A stretch of DNA of 64,000 nt from Ceratothoa steindachneri (GCA_963969495.1 OZ018326.1:175497056-175561055); one strand, 5' to 3'; shown: positions 39,300 to 50,325, counted from the first letter of the stretch. The notes: generated from the letters alone by a model not told the origin. Translations and numbers: made by a program.

Positions 39300-40130
39300 T
39301 ACAAGTTGATCATTTCAGAAGCCTGATTTTTTGGACAAAAATCTTTGGGAGATTATTCATGATGGAGGTTTTCGATCGCATCCTCACACCTCCTCACTGT
39401 TTTTCAAGGATCACCTGGTTGAGCTCTTCTTTAATCTCTTTACTTTGTTTATTGAATAAATGAATACGTTTCTCAAGTTAACTTCGTATAGTAAATTCAG
39501 TTCAAGTTATAAATTGTTCATGTGTTTGATCCAGCTATCTATATGATAAGATGAAGCTATTCTCGAATTTCGGAATTCGAGCTCTATCTTCGTTGATTAG
39601 GTGGATGCTAAGGTCGTTGAGTTGCTCCTTACTCTCCTTGAGAATTACCTTTTCCAAAGTGGTATGTTGAGAGTTCTCAAGGAGGTGTACGTAACATTTA
39701 AATTCTGTTTTTGTAGTTTTGTCTCACAAAGGCTTGAAATTGTATAGGATATCTTTTGATTGTGCGTAGGATCCCTATAAAATCATTACATGTTACCTGG
39801 AGCAGTTCCAAGTATGATTTAAACGGCAGATAATGATTCCTGAAATATAAATCTGGTTCTTGGCACACCATCCTCTAACAAAGATGGGAAGTCTGGGCCA
39901 ATTCGCTAGAAGATGTTACCGTCCAGCAAAGTATTGAGGCTCCTAAAGATTTCCTTACAGATCCATATGTGGACTCCTGACAAATGGCATTCAGGTCCTC
40001 CATTATTTTTGTAGGGGATCTTTTGCCAAATAGACTAGTGAAAGAGTTTAAGGGTAAATAGTCTTTCCTTGACGGCTGGTATCCGGTGGCTATGACCATC
40101 TATCCTATGTTAATTTTCGCCTCTATCGCT
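39300..40130 (-). pseudogene. Jockey-like LINE ORF2: endonuclease and linker
   Basis: The 74-codon minus-strand frame starting near 40099 reads MVIATGYQPSRKDYLPLNSF and then SPTKIMEDLNAICQE (near 39988-40032). This matches the exonuclease-endonuclease-phosphatase domain of Jockey-type LINEs, where the block is PT-IxGDLNAxH; the Asp-Leu-Asn-Ala core is kept and the His is Cys here. Further pieces in other frames follow: NHYLPFKSYLELLQ (about 39800-39840), LRTIKRYPIQFQAFVRQNYK (about 39715-39775), LEKVILKESKEQLNDLSIHL and IKEELNQVILEK (near 39417-39452). They resemble the charged linker between endonuclease and RT. No RT follows, so the element is broken off before its catalytic domain. Confidence 0.7.
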
Positions 40131-40439
40131 TGTATTTTATCCTTTTTTTTTAATTGCAATAGCGCATCCATAGAATCACTCTTGGCATGACATGTGTAAT
40201 TCGTCATCAACACATCGAAATTCCAAATATTCATTTATTATCTACGATTGTTGATTCAATGTTCCAAAATAATGTTGACTTCTGCATCAATCTCCCTGTG
40301 TATGTTTTCGTAAAGAGTCATTTTTTGCCATCCAGTCATTTAATTTAATTTCGAAATTTCTCAGTGCGATTCGTTGCAAGATGTAGTTATTTACTGGAGT
40401 TTCGTCTTGGGTTTTTTTCTTCTTAGAATGCGTGACATA

Positions 40440-41500
40440 TTTCGTGTGTCTAGGCTATTTGGTCTTCGGAGCCGGACTAGAACTTTATGATTTACTCTTC
40501 GTCACCCTAGTATCTCTGCAAAACCCTCATCACTTTTCGGAGATGTATTATCTTCATCATCTACTTTTCCATCCTCTTCCTCCTTTGTTTGCCGGGATAG
40601 TTACTGATAGAAGATTAGTTGCCTGCAGTTGTGCGTTTAAAACTTCGTTCAAAGAACCAGACTTTACGACATTTAATACATTTACATGCATAATGCAAAT
40701 GAGAATTAGTGCGTTGAGATCACTTGAGAATCCAATTTCTGTGGGAGCTGCCCTCAATGGTTGGATCTCGCCAAATTTCTTGAGAGCGCTCGCGTAAGTG
40801 TTTTGTTGTGCCTTTAGGCTTCTTCTTTCCTTTCAATGATCTTCATTTTGGGGAAATTAAGAGCCATTGTCCTATGGTCGTCCTTGCAGTTCAGGGACTT
40901 TTTCTGGGTGCCTTTTGCATTTGTCCAAGCTGTGTCCTTCTGTGTAGCATTCACTGCAGCACATCTTCCCTTTCGCGGGACAGGTAGCCGATGTTTTTTG
41001 TTCCAACTTGTAGCAAACAAAGCACATTAGCATGCTGTAGTACTTTTTTTGCTCTATGTTTTATCATCGGATCTTCATACTAAAGATCTGGAGTTAGTCT
41101 GTGGCTACTTTACGTTGAGCGAAGGTGATCTTGAACACATGGGCGTGGTTAAAAAGTTTGATCACTTCTCAGACCTTGGCCCATACATAATTCTTCTCGA
41201 TTTCTTGTTTTATTTCATGGACGGAGTGTTCCCCTACCAAGATTTCCACTCTAGGGCTGATAACACTGCGGTTGGCTGTGACCTGTTGGGCGGGATGGGG
41301 AAACCGTCAAGGGGACACTCTTAGTGAGATTCTTCTTGATCTTTTAGGGCCTTTTTTCTCCTCCTTCGTTTTAATGAGTGGTTGTTGGTAGAAAACTATT
41401 TTATTTTTAATTAGGCTGAATGTTTCTACCAATTACCTAATTTGTCACTAGCTCGTGTACTTCCAAAATAGATGATGATAATGGATGTATCAGGTTGGGT
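40440..41500 (-). pseudogene. Jockey-like LINE ORF1 with zinc knuckle
   Basis: On the minus strand, one frame contains a complete CCHC zinc knuckle, CSECYTEGHSLDKC, at 40917-40958. It is preceded by CYKLEQKTSATC and followed, after a frameshift, by NCKDDHRTMALNFPK (a second, weakened knuckle of the form CxNCxGDHxxxxxxCP). Downstream come ICIMHVNVLNVVKSGSLNEV and LNAQLQATNLLSVTIP (about 40575-40690). Upstream pieces near 41130-41330 (VISPRVEILVGEHSVHEI, then FAQRKVATD) resemble the RNA-binding part of Jockey-type ORF1. It lies directly 5' of the ORF2 endonuclease fragment, in the expected order. The nucleic-acid-binding role is known for the family; this copy is frameshifted. Confidence 0.72.
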
Positions 41501-42048
41501 TCCTCAAGAGGGATGATTGATAGTGAAAAAACTTCTGACCCATGTTTTTCCGTTGAAGGATATTCCTCAAAGTCGTTTCGTCATGAGCCCCTAATTATGT
41601 TTTTAAAGAGGGGTGGTCATAGTTAGGACGAAGTAATGGATGGTAGACAATTATGTGGAGTTCCTACGTTGGTCGGTTTGCACGGGAGCAATGCCGCATT
41701 TAAAGCTCTCATTTGCTTATGACTCTCCTATAATTTTGGATTTAAACCCATCTTCGAATTTTTAGATAATTCATATATGTATATGTTTAAAAACAATTGT
41801 ATTTTAATGTAGACAATGTTTTCGTGAAAAAAAAGTGCTTTGTTATTTTTCGTTTGGCCATTGCAATTGCAATTGAAAAATAGAACTCCTGCTTAATTGG
41901 GAGAGAGGGTGCCTCCCACCTCACCTCAATTTATAAAAAGACTCGCAATATCCCCGATTTGAAAGCCTTGTAGGGGTACGAAGATGTATCAGAGAAAAAT
42001 TCCTTCAAATCGATAATATAAATAGCCCATTAAATTACCAACTCAATA

Positions 42049-42123
42049 CGGACGCAGCCGTAGTGTAATAGCTAAAAGCATAGGCGTTTAGATCTAAAGG
42101 TACCGCGTTCGAAACTCAAAGTC
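42049..42123 (+). repeat. tRNA-like sequence / SINE head
   Basis: It contains an A-box-like segment (tagtgtaatagctaaaagc) and a B box (gcgttcgaaactc). The 5' ggac can pair with the 3' gtcc across about 72 bp. The anticodon arm is poorly formed (gtttagatctaaag is a palindrome), so I call a tRNA pseudogene or SINE head, distinct from the one in the array. Confidence 0.5.
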
Positions 42124-42633
42124 CACAACTTTTATAAAGAAATCTCAAGAAGAAAACGGAAATCAAGAAAAACGCTTTAAGGACAACTCAAGAAGACTCA
42201 AAATAAATGGATCGCCTCAAGAAAGAAAAACGGAAGAAAAAAACTTCAAGGACTAACTCATCAAGAATCAAGAAGGAATCATGTTCGCCAAGATAATTGG
42301 AAATAAAAAATGAGGATGTATCAAGATTAATAAGAATACGGAAGTTAAGATAAATAGAAGTAAATGAAGATACATCAAGAAAGAAATCAAAGATCAAGAA
42401 CTAACCCAGCCAACAAGAATACTGGAGTCAAGGAAATGGAAGACAATGTTTGAATGGGGCAACTTAAAGATAGAGGAAATTCAGAAATTAAATAGATTCG
42501 ATAAAGATAAGATTCAAGATAAATACATAAACGGAAAATAAGGTTCCCCCCCCCTCTCATTGGCTAACATTAGATTCTAAATCTAAAGAAGAATGCTAAA
42601 TTATGAATTTGCCCAAATAAGTAGTGAAAGAGT

Positions 42634-42666
42634 TATATAGAGTATATATACAATATACTCTATATA
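42634..42666. repeat. Perfect 14-bp inverted repeat (hairpin)
   Basis: Arms tatatagagtatat (42634-42647) and atatactctatata (42653-42666) are exact reverse complements around a 5-base loop. No downstream U-run or gene suggests a specific role. Confidence 0.85.
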
Positions 42667-43449
42667 TCTCTTTAACTAATTAATGCGGGCACATGTGCGT
42701 ATTTTTCAAAAGATAGAGATATTTATAACATCGCGCCTACAAAATTCGCGGGTAGGCATAAGCCCAACATTAACCTGATTCTCTTATTACAAAATAACCT
42801 CTCTTTTGAGAGTAGAAGTAACTTCACTTGACTCTCCGGTAGGCTGTTATTTCAGCAGCGTGACTCTTGGTCCGTTACTCAGTAATCTTCAGATAATGAA
42901 ATTCGATACTTCCGACAACAAATAATTTAAGTTTAAAAGATTTATCTAGTTCGAACTAACTATTTATATTATTCTATGCATTTTTATAATATAATTTTTA
43001 CTTTTTGAATTTGTCCAGGTAATTTTCTCTTGTCTATTGCAAGCGTATTATAAAAAGTTGAAGTATGCTCTATTAGTGGCAGTAAAAAAACTTAATCTAA
43101 TTTTCCGTTTTCCTTAACTTCCTTTCATTTTCCGATCCATTATGCTCAGTTAATAACAACAGAATGGCTAACACTGCTTAGAGTACTACTCTTACTGATT
43201 TCTTTACCAACCGTAAAGCCCCTGATACAACATTCATCATTTTTGTCACATCCATACTCAACACTCCTCTGTCAACTAATCATTTTCCAACTCACATTAA
43301 TTTTAGTCGATTCTTGTTTTTTTTTTAACAACGTACTACCATTTAAAAGAAACATTAATAGTAACTTCACTGAATTCAAAGTAAAACTAGGGATCGAATC
43401 CCATGACCAGGATTTTCTTATGGAAAACACGATACAGGATCTCATGAAA

Positions 43450-43521
43450 CTAATTTGGGATCGTAAATTTATGGATCCTAAAGAAATAATTTAGGATCGT
43501 AGATTTATGGATCCTAAAGAA
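43450..43521. repeat. 36-bp tandem duplication
   Basis: The unit containing ggatcgtaaatttatggatc starts at 43458 and recurs at 43494 (ggatcgtagatttatggatc), followed each time by ctaaagaaa. Period 36. Confidence 0.9.
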
Positions 43522-44689
43522 ACTTCCTCTAACTGCTCCATCCTTCTAGGAGTCGCCGGCCATAAAGCCTAATTCCTTGGAGAAGACAACTCCATAAAAG
43601 GTAACCAGGCGTACCTCTTTAAACCTTATTAATTTTAGGCTGGAGGCAGGATGACAAGACACTAATAATAATAAAGGGACTAGAGGACGAATGCCATACT
43701 TGATGTATAGCCGCCCAAATGACTTAACTTTCCCTATAATGTTTAGGTTCGTTTATTCATATTCCTTCCTTAATGGGTGTGTGACCTCTTTATTTTCTTC
43801 TCAAGGCGCGTGGCGGAGCTAATAATTGGAAACACATTTGTTAGTTTTTCTTTTGACCGTTGAACGGAGTTGCCAGAGGTGTGTACGTTCCCAAATTAGT
43901 TCTAAATATTTTCAGATCGAACTGGCGAATCCTGTCAACATAAAAAGATTCTTTTTTGTTTGACCCTTCACGAGAACTCAACCAGTCAAAGCATATATCA
44001 CTCTGCATTCGCTTGGCAATCCTTGTTATCAAGCATCAGTATCTTTTCGTCTCGCAGCTGCTCCTTTGTGTATATGTATGTGTGTGGCCGAGTGTAAAAC
44101 CAGTTATTAGCTTGTCTTTCTTATGCTCTTCCTAATAAATGTATAGGTGCGATCAAAGGAATTCACTATTTTACATTGGTTTACTACTTACAAAATGGCA
44201 TATTACCTAATTCATTGATGTGTGTGCTCAATTTCACGATTTCATAGATCCATCGAGCATCCATTTGTAGAGGTTCTTAAATAGGACTACCTATCCTACA
44301 ATTTGGGAGAAACAGGCCTACTTTTCTTGCACTCTCGATGCCGCAAACCCATCCAGCCACTGAAAAATACATACGTTACCTTGATACCAATATTGCACAA
44401 TCTCCTTTAATATACACAAAAAATAACATTGTCACACCTAAAGAAGACATATACCGATGAGCATCACTACTATGAACTAGTTATTAAAACTAATAACCCT
44501 CTTTCAGGTAAATGCCCCAATAAACTCTTGATCATGATCCTTACTATACCAAAATTTGAACGAAAGTTAGTTGAATTAATTGTTAAAATAATAAATGAAA
44601 CAGATTCTAACTTTGATTTAATTATCAGAGTTTAATAAGTGGTTTATAATTTGAACCAATTTAATGAGGCAGGCATCATTTGATATATA

Positions 44690-45300
44690 ATAAAGAGTGC
44701 GATTCCTACTTAGACAGTCTGTAATACAGTTTTATTTCCCTTTAATGTACCTTATTCTGAATTAATATTCAATTAGAAGTAAACTCAAACCTATAAGCAT
44801 TCCGTTCTGGCTTTTACGTTTCTTTAAGAAAGCCAATGGGCGATGATCGGTTTCGATCACGAACTCCTTACCTAACAAATATATTTGGAATTTTTCTACA
44901 CTCCATACGATCGCTAGAGCTTCAAGTTCTATGACCGAATAGTTCCTTTTGCGTGACGAGAGCATCCGGTTAGTGGACGCAATGGGGTAACTGCCGCCGT
45001 CTTCTTCATACTGGAGCAAGACGCGACCAATGCCTTCATTTTAAGCGTCCGTTCGTATCCCAAAAGGTTGGTTAGTATTCGGGAGTCGTGGGACTCCCGA
45101 GAGCTGATGTTAGTCTTTCCTTCAGCTGATGGAAGTGGGCCGTTTCTTTGTGGTTCCATGCAAGGGGGTCCAGGGAACGTTTCTTTAGTAGGGAGAAAAA
45201 GGAGGACGCTAAGGAAGCGAAATTCGGGAGTAGCGCTATATCATACTCAAAATACAGAAAGCAACCAGGCCTTTCACAAACACATCGGCGAATTCAGCTA
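44690..45300 (-). pseudogene. RT remnant and RNase H of the relic, RT core deleted
   Basis: Near 45278-45300 the frame LLAEFADVF, which leads into Ty3-type RT, is followed within a few codons by GLVAF. The latter resembles the GLxGFYR block that normally lies some 200 residues later, just after the RT palm. Then come SLDPLAWNHKE, FHQLKERLTSAL and a DTNGRLK-like block (about 45030-45190), the 85-codon frame at 44762-45019 (LLQYEEDGG, SVIELEALAIVWSVEKFQIY, ETDHRPLAFL) and finally FRIRYIKGK and DCLSR (about 44692-44750). These are RNase H and its tail. No YxDD motif is present, so about 200 residues of RT are missing. Confidence 0.8.
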
Positions 45301-45539
45301 ACAAAAGAGCCAAATGCGTCTTCTGAGGGGGTTCCAACAGGGGATTTAAATCGAGTTCCGGGGTAGAGTTAACATGGTACCCAGGGAGTTAAGGAAGAGA
45401 GTAGTTTTCGGCCGCTTCGATACATACAGTTTGAATTAAATTAATACGCTCAGATGGATAAGAGTCTTCCATTACTGCCTCTTCTTCAAGGGCAATTATA
45501 TTGTTAATTCATTCGCGGCAGTGATAGCGCTTAAGCATA

Positions 45540-46690
45540 TTCACATGAAACAACTTGTTCCCGAGGGGCTCTGTATTAATTAATCTACGGGACCGCGCGC
45601 TTCTACGATTGGAAAAGGTCCTTTCTATTGAAACAAGAGCTTGCTCGAATCCGTGGGTAGGAGGAGCAGTACTTCTTCACTGAGCTTGAATCGCATTTCC
45701 TTGAAGCTAAAGTTAAAATAGGTTCTATATTTTTCTAAATTAGTTCCGAATTTTTGTAGGCTATGTATATTGGCCATTCTTCGAAGCGGTTTAAAGAGAT
45801 CTAGCACCTTAAGAATAAAAGGACTTGATCTCCTCATCCATGCTGAGATTAGGAAAAAGTTCATTCAAAATGCTCATTTATCCGCATACATTTCGGTCAT
45901 ACAAGAGCTCCAAGAGGGCAAATCTCAAAGTTCTGTGGGGTATTTCTCTGCAGTCGAGCAGGGCAACGGGCAGGTATTGATACCATTATTGGATCTGAGC
46001 ATGGCATAACTTTTTCAGAACGGTCTTCAGAGTGCCATTCAACTTTTTACAGACACCGTTAGCGGCGAGGTGAAAAGGAGAGGTAAGCAAGGGCTTGATC
46101 CTAAGGAGCTTGCCGACGTGTTCCATTAGCTTAAAGATGAATTTTCTACCTCTATCGCATAGGATCTCTTTTGGGATGCGGACATAGGAAAAGATAAAAT
46201 AAGGGCTCCGCACAAGTCATGCTATCATTTTTTTGAGGGGAACTGCTTCGGGAATCTCATTGCAAAGTCAACAAGAGTGAGGACGTACGATTGTCCGTCG
46301 CTAGACGGAAGGTGAATTGGGCCAATTAGATCAATGGCCACTTTAAAAAAAAGCTCCGAGACAATCGATGTCCTCTGGAGATGGGCAGGTGGTGTTCGCC
46401 CTTTTGCTTTTGTCCTCCGGCAAATGTTACACGAACTACATAACTCGGTTATTTCTTTGGCATTACCGGGCCAGAATAAATAACGGAAGATTCGTTCAGA
46501 CGTTTGGTTGTGACTGTAATGATAACTCAGGGAACATGGGACTGGGGGATACACAGTGAGCGAGTGGAGGTTTTACTTTCAGCCAAACAGGAGCGATAAA
46601 GGAGTTCGTCGCTAATGAGGTAGGCGAGTTCCCTTTGCCCACGAGCAGATCCACGCTCGTTGCTTCTCGCTTTTTCCCACTAAGACTGAA
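45540..46690 (-). pseudogene. Integrase of the relic
   Basis: The zinc-binding domain is visible as SHNQTSERIFRYLFWPG followed by ITELCSSCNICRR (about 46410-46515). The catalytic core has VAIDLIGPI (about 46325-46350, first Asp), then IPKEILCDRGRKFI (about 46140-46180, second Asp). The third block is AANGVCKKLNGTLK (about 46030-46070), where the expected Glu is Lys (codon AAA instead of GAA). The C-terminal part, EEVLLLLPTDSSKLL (about 45628-45675), resembles the region before the GPY/F module, and HVNMLKRYH-like sequence closes it near 45535. Several frameshifts separate the pieces. The Glu-to-Lys change alone should abolish strand transfer. Confidence 0.78.
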
Positions 46691-46879
46691 GAGTGGGGCA
46701 TTCCTTTTGGGCGGTTGCAAAAGTCTTGTTTTCAAGGGCTGCAAATTATGGGGAATAAGGGGCTTCTAAAGACATAAAGAGAACAGTGTCCTTTAGCGCT
46801 TGGGCCATCGTGATGACAGGCTGAGCGACGGGGTTAGAGGAGAGCTGCAGGCTCTGAATGATAAACACGGCGCAGAATT

Positions 46880-47078
46880 TAATAGGGGCTGCTATCAAGT
46901 CTGCCCAACCAGTGAAGATTTCGCATTCGCGATAGCAGCAGACCACGGGGACCCGATTTGCATGTCCCAAGTAGTCATAATCTACGGTGAATTTATTGTG
47001 GTCGGGCCCCACTTGAGGGATCAACTTTTCAGAAACGACGAAGCATGTGCATCCGGTGTCTCTTATGAGACTTGACAC
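46880..47078 (-). pseudogene. Retroviral-type aspartic protease of the relic
   Basis: The frame starting at 47078 reads MSSLIRDTGCTCFVVSEKLI. DTG is the active-site triad of retropepsins, and RDTGCTCxVVS is the form seen in this Ty3/gypsy group. A later segment DYLGHANRVPVV and the hydrophobic block after it fit the flap-to-core region. The frame continues to 46746, but a precise boundary with the linker to integrase cannot be drawn. Confidence 0.72.
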
Positions 47079-47338
47079 TCGGCGACCATTAACACTCCCA
47101 TTTTCGAACTAAAGCCCATCGTGGAAGCTTTTGTTAAAAAGGAAATTAACTTGCTGTGCGGGCAACTGCTCTTTGTGGGAGTTGCTGGTGTTTCAGGGCG
47201 AGCGGCCGGATGAGAGAGAGAGGCACTTATTTGGTGGACTTGATGACTAGGAGCAGAACGAAATTGCGAGTTTGGGGGACAGTGGGTCCTCACATGGCCG
47301 GAAACTCCGGAGGAGAAACAAATTATGGGCCTAAGAGG

Positions 47339-48345
47339 TTAATCCAACGCTGGGGGATTATATATGAGGGGCTTAATATCGCTCAATTCAGGCGGGGAAT
47401 GGTACTTGGGTTTAAAGGGACCATGTACCTTCACAAACTTGGGTGAATTCTTCGGGGGAAATTTGAAGATGTTATTTTTACATTTGGGTGATGGGGGATG
47501 AGACTTCTTTGGGTCTTTCAGGTAAAGCTGGTGGCTTGAGGTGTGCACATTCGCTTCTTCTGTGCATTCCTTAAAGGAAGACACGAGTCTCTCCTTCACG
47601 AATGCGCGGATTTCAGACGGTAGTGCAGCCATCAACTGATCCCGTAGATCGAAATATATTAGGGAGTCATAGTCGCGGTTGACTTTTGCTGAGTCCAAAC
47701 AAAACTTGAAAGTGCTCTGGAGGGTGAATCCAAATTGACGGTAGACCTGGCCGCGGATTATTCTCGCCTGGCGGAGCTTTGACTTATAGTAATCAGGATT
47801 CATATTAACCGCCGATAATAATTCGGACTTGAGGGAGGAGTAGTCGAGAGTAGCCTCGACCAGGAGTGAAATGAATATTTATCGGAGGTTACTATTAAGG
47901 AGAGGAAGTAGTCGATCGACTCCATAGGCCTCAATATCCCAGTGGTTCACTTCGAAAATTTTCTCAAAGTGAGTTAAGTAGGCGGTGAAATCTTCGCTGT
48001 CCTTAAACACTGGCAAAATTACCGAGGGGGTGTGAAGGGATCCATTTCTTGAGCTAACGTTAAGGGTCTCCAAATGATTCCTGGTAAGTTCAGCTCATGC
48101 TAACGAATTCTTTCCTTTATTCAGATAATCTTAGTTCTTTTTTTCTTCTCTCTTCAGCTTGTCTTTGTTCTTTTTCTCTTCTCTCCTCAGCTTCTCTTAG
48201 TTCTTTTTTTACTGCTCTTTCATTTTCTTCTTCCTCCTGAACATATCAAACTAGATCCTTGCCTGACAAGCCAAGGATCTCTGCTGGTTGACGGAAACGC
48301 TCAAATGAGGAAATCTTGTTGGTGTAAATCCGCGTCTGACCGCTC
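47339..48345 (-). pseudogene. gag of the Gmr1-like Ty3/gypsy relic
   Basis: The minus-strand reading starts near 48345 with FERFRQPAEILGLSGKDLV (about 48250-48310). It then has a highly charged Glu/Arg/Lys coiled-coil stretch with repeated EAEERREKEQ-type units (about 48130-48240). The capsid-like part follows: ILPVFKDSEDFTAYLTHFEK (about 47960-48020), HWDIEAYGVDRLLPLL, then RQARIIRGQVYRQFGF (about 47730-47780) and FDLRDQLMAALPSEIRAFVK (about 47590-47650). The last is typical of gag in this group. In-frame stops occur after SGKDLV and after LRLSE, and the capsid is split over two frames (48073-47879 and 47803-47339). A zinc knuckle is not evident; the C-terminal half is Pro/Lys-rich. Confidence 0.75.
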
Positions 48346-48860
48346 GGCGCATCCAAGGAACTTACGGAAAAGATTATAAAGCTCTGACGATTGTACCAAA
48401 AATCCTAACGGAGATTTTGTTACACACAAATTTTACGCAGTAAAGAAAATAACATAGAAAATAATTCAAAACTTGATCTTTATGGGACCAAAGGTTATAG
48501 GCCTTTACTCTTGCAGTGGGACTAGTAGGGGTTTTTAGGGGAGATCCCCTCAAATAAAAACAAAAAAAAACACCTAAAGACAATACGGAATAAATTTGGG
48601 AAAAAGATGGTCACCACAAAAAATTATCAATAAAAAAAGAAAAGAATTTGTTCCACTTACATTGGATATCCTTAAAAGAACTTAGCAAACTGGTTACTCA
48701 ACAACTTAACATCGATTGGTAACTTGAAAAAAAAAGGTTCATTCAAACCAAAAATAACCCAAATTTATTTTCCCTTAGATAAAGATAAACATAGTGATTA
48801 AGGATCTGGGATTTCACTACAAAAAGTACCCAACTATAACTGACACCAAATAAATATAAT
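48346..48860. other. Unassigned, possible 5' leader or LTR of the Ty3/gypsy relic
   Basis: This stretch lies upstream of gag on the minus strand and would be expected to hold a primer-binding site and LTR. I cannot find a convincing tRNA-complementary site or a matching repeat beyond 44690, so no LTR is claimed. An A-run near 48560-48570 is present. Confidence 0.35.
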
Positions 48861-48861
48861 C

Positions 48862-48973
<112 letters not shown>

Positions 48974-49596
48974 ACCTGAATCACGAAAATAAGGAACGTG
49001 AGGAATTTATGAACAACGTTACAGCCACGAGGAAAATGAAACAACGGAGAACTGCGAGGCCTTTCGACTAATGGTTCTTTACTAAGCAGACTAAAAGACA
49101 GGGAAAAAGAGAAAGATATTTATACACCTGATTAATGAAAATATGGGATATAAAGATTAAAAGGGGTGGGATTAGCAGATACCTAGAAAAATCCTATTAA
49201 CGAGATGAGCCGTCACCTAGAAGTTATTTTAGCTTGTTTATAAAAAACCTTTTCTCATATTTTTCTTTTTTTCCTATTTTCTAGTTATCATGTGTAAATT
49301 TATTTTTGTTTTAATATTGCATATGTGATTCCTAAACATTGCTTCCCCCCCTTTCTTTTCTAACCCGTAAACTTTTTTTTTTTTTTTTTAACCCTGACGG
49401 CTCATCTCGTTAATAGGATTTTTCCAGGTATCTGCTAATCCCACCCCTTTTAATCTTTATATCCCATATTTTCATTAATCAGGTGTATAAATATCTTTCT
49501 CTTTTTTCCTGTCTTTTAGTCTGCTTAGTAAAGGACTATTGGTCGAAAGGCCTCGCAATTCTCCGTTGTTTCATTTTCCTCGTGACTGTAACGTTA

Positions 49597-49597
<1 letters not shown>

Positions 49598-49686
<89 letters not shown>
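49598..49686. repeat. (TA)n microsatellite, right of foldback
   Basis: TA dinucleotides with a single aaaca interruption near 49649, mirroring the tract on the other side. Confidence 0.95.
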
Positions 49687-49690
<4 letters not shown>

Positions 49691-49837
49691 AAAGGGAAAA
49701 CAAATTTTTGGGTAGTTAATGAATTAAGTGAAGTTTAAAGAGGTAACTGGGGATCACCATACACGATCGCTTTACCTTCAAGTGCAGGCGAATTGGATAT
49801 GGTGTGGAATACAACGGCGCAGGTCTTACCCCATTAA

Positions 49838-49874
49838 CGGCCAATGTCCCATTTTTAGGACACCACATTTTAGG
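49838..49874 (+). repeat. Extra copy of the PiggyBac terminal hairpin motif
   Basis: The motif ggccaatgtccc-attttta-ggacacc is a near-palindrome resembling ggctaatgtccccaaaatgg at the right end of the PiggyBac, here in the same orientation as that end. It is preceded by ttaac (TTAA is the PiggyBac target) at 49834-49838. A shared attaattatt lies 20-30 bp beyond the motif at both sites. Confidence 0.6.
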
Positions 49875-50154
49875 TTGGTAGAATCATTACAGGAATGATT
49901 AATTATTTATTTTTATTTTTCAGAATGTATTTCACAATCATATCACAGTATCTCATAAAAATAATCGTATATGGTTGACAACTTTTATCACTAGATGGCG
50001 ACAAAGTCCCGCGATTTTTTGTGAGAAGACACGCTATCTGCATAGGAGGAAGTTCGGTTGTGTTAATGGTGTGTATTGGTTATAAGAGATAACGAGAAAA
50101 GCATCAACTGATTTTTAAAATATTCAATGTAAATATTGTGTTGTTTATAATTTC

Positions 50155-50178
50155 GCGTCCATTTTTGGGACATTAGCC
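50155..50178 (+). repeat. PiggyBac left terminal inverted repeat
   Basis: The 24-bp stretch gcgtccatttttgggacatt plus agcc is the reverse complement, with about two differences, of 52558-52582. The core is itself palindromic (gtcc...ggac), so each end can form a hairpin. A TTAA lies about 40 bp outside, at about 50116. Confidence 0.75.
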
Positions 50179-50279
50179 AGATATTGTCAATTTGATTTAA
50201 ATGATCTAGTCATTTGTTTGTTATCATTTATAATTATTTAATGCCAAATTAACACACTAGGCCTTTTATTAGTAATCTC

Positions 50280-50325
50280 CAAAATTAATGATTTATATAT
50301 ATTATTATATATGTACATATAATAT

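Larger units (their letters stand above)
41501..44689. other. Unassigned stretch with small repeats
   Basis: Holds a tRNA-like sequence, a perfect hairpin and a 36-bp tandem duplication, listed separately, and a C-run near 42547. The frames at 43243-43494 and 44429-44635 (plus) are not recognised. A segment near 42180-42480 is purine-rich on the plus strand, with repeated tcaag(a)a words. Confidence 0.45.
44690..48345 (-). mobile_element. Ty3/gypsy relic with integrase before RT (Gmr1-like order)
   Basis: On the minus strand the domains run gag (48345-47339), aspartic protease (47078-46880), integrase (46690-45540), an RT-leading linker (about 45300-45520), then the end of RT plus RNase H (45262-44690). 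In ordinary Ty3/gypsy elements RT and RNase H precede integrase. Integrase first is known from the Gmr1-like group first described in fish and other animals. The chain is full of stops and frameshifts and lacks the RT catalytic core. LTRs were not recognised on either side. Flanks are unassigned sequence on the 3' side and a foldback element about 500 bp beyond the 5' side. Confidence 0.82.

Noticed and set aside
41049..41324. 91-codon plus-strand frame
   Set aside because: Antisense to the Jockey-like ORF1, whose minus-strand reading has recognisable blocks and a CCHC knuckle nearby.
45068..47446. Several plus-strand frames of 63-96 codons (45068-45301, 45770-46009, 46800-47075, 47156-47446)
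   Set aside because: All are antisense to the minus-strand gag-pol relic, which explains their openness.
44690..48600. LTRs flanking the Gmr1-like relic
   Set aside because: No matching sequence was found by eye between the regions outside 44690 and 48345, and no clear primer-binding site or polypurine tract; a computed alignment would be needed.
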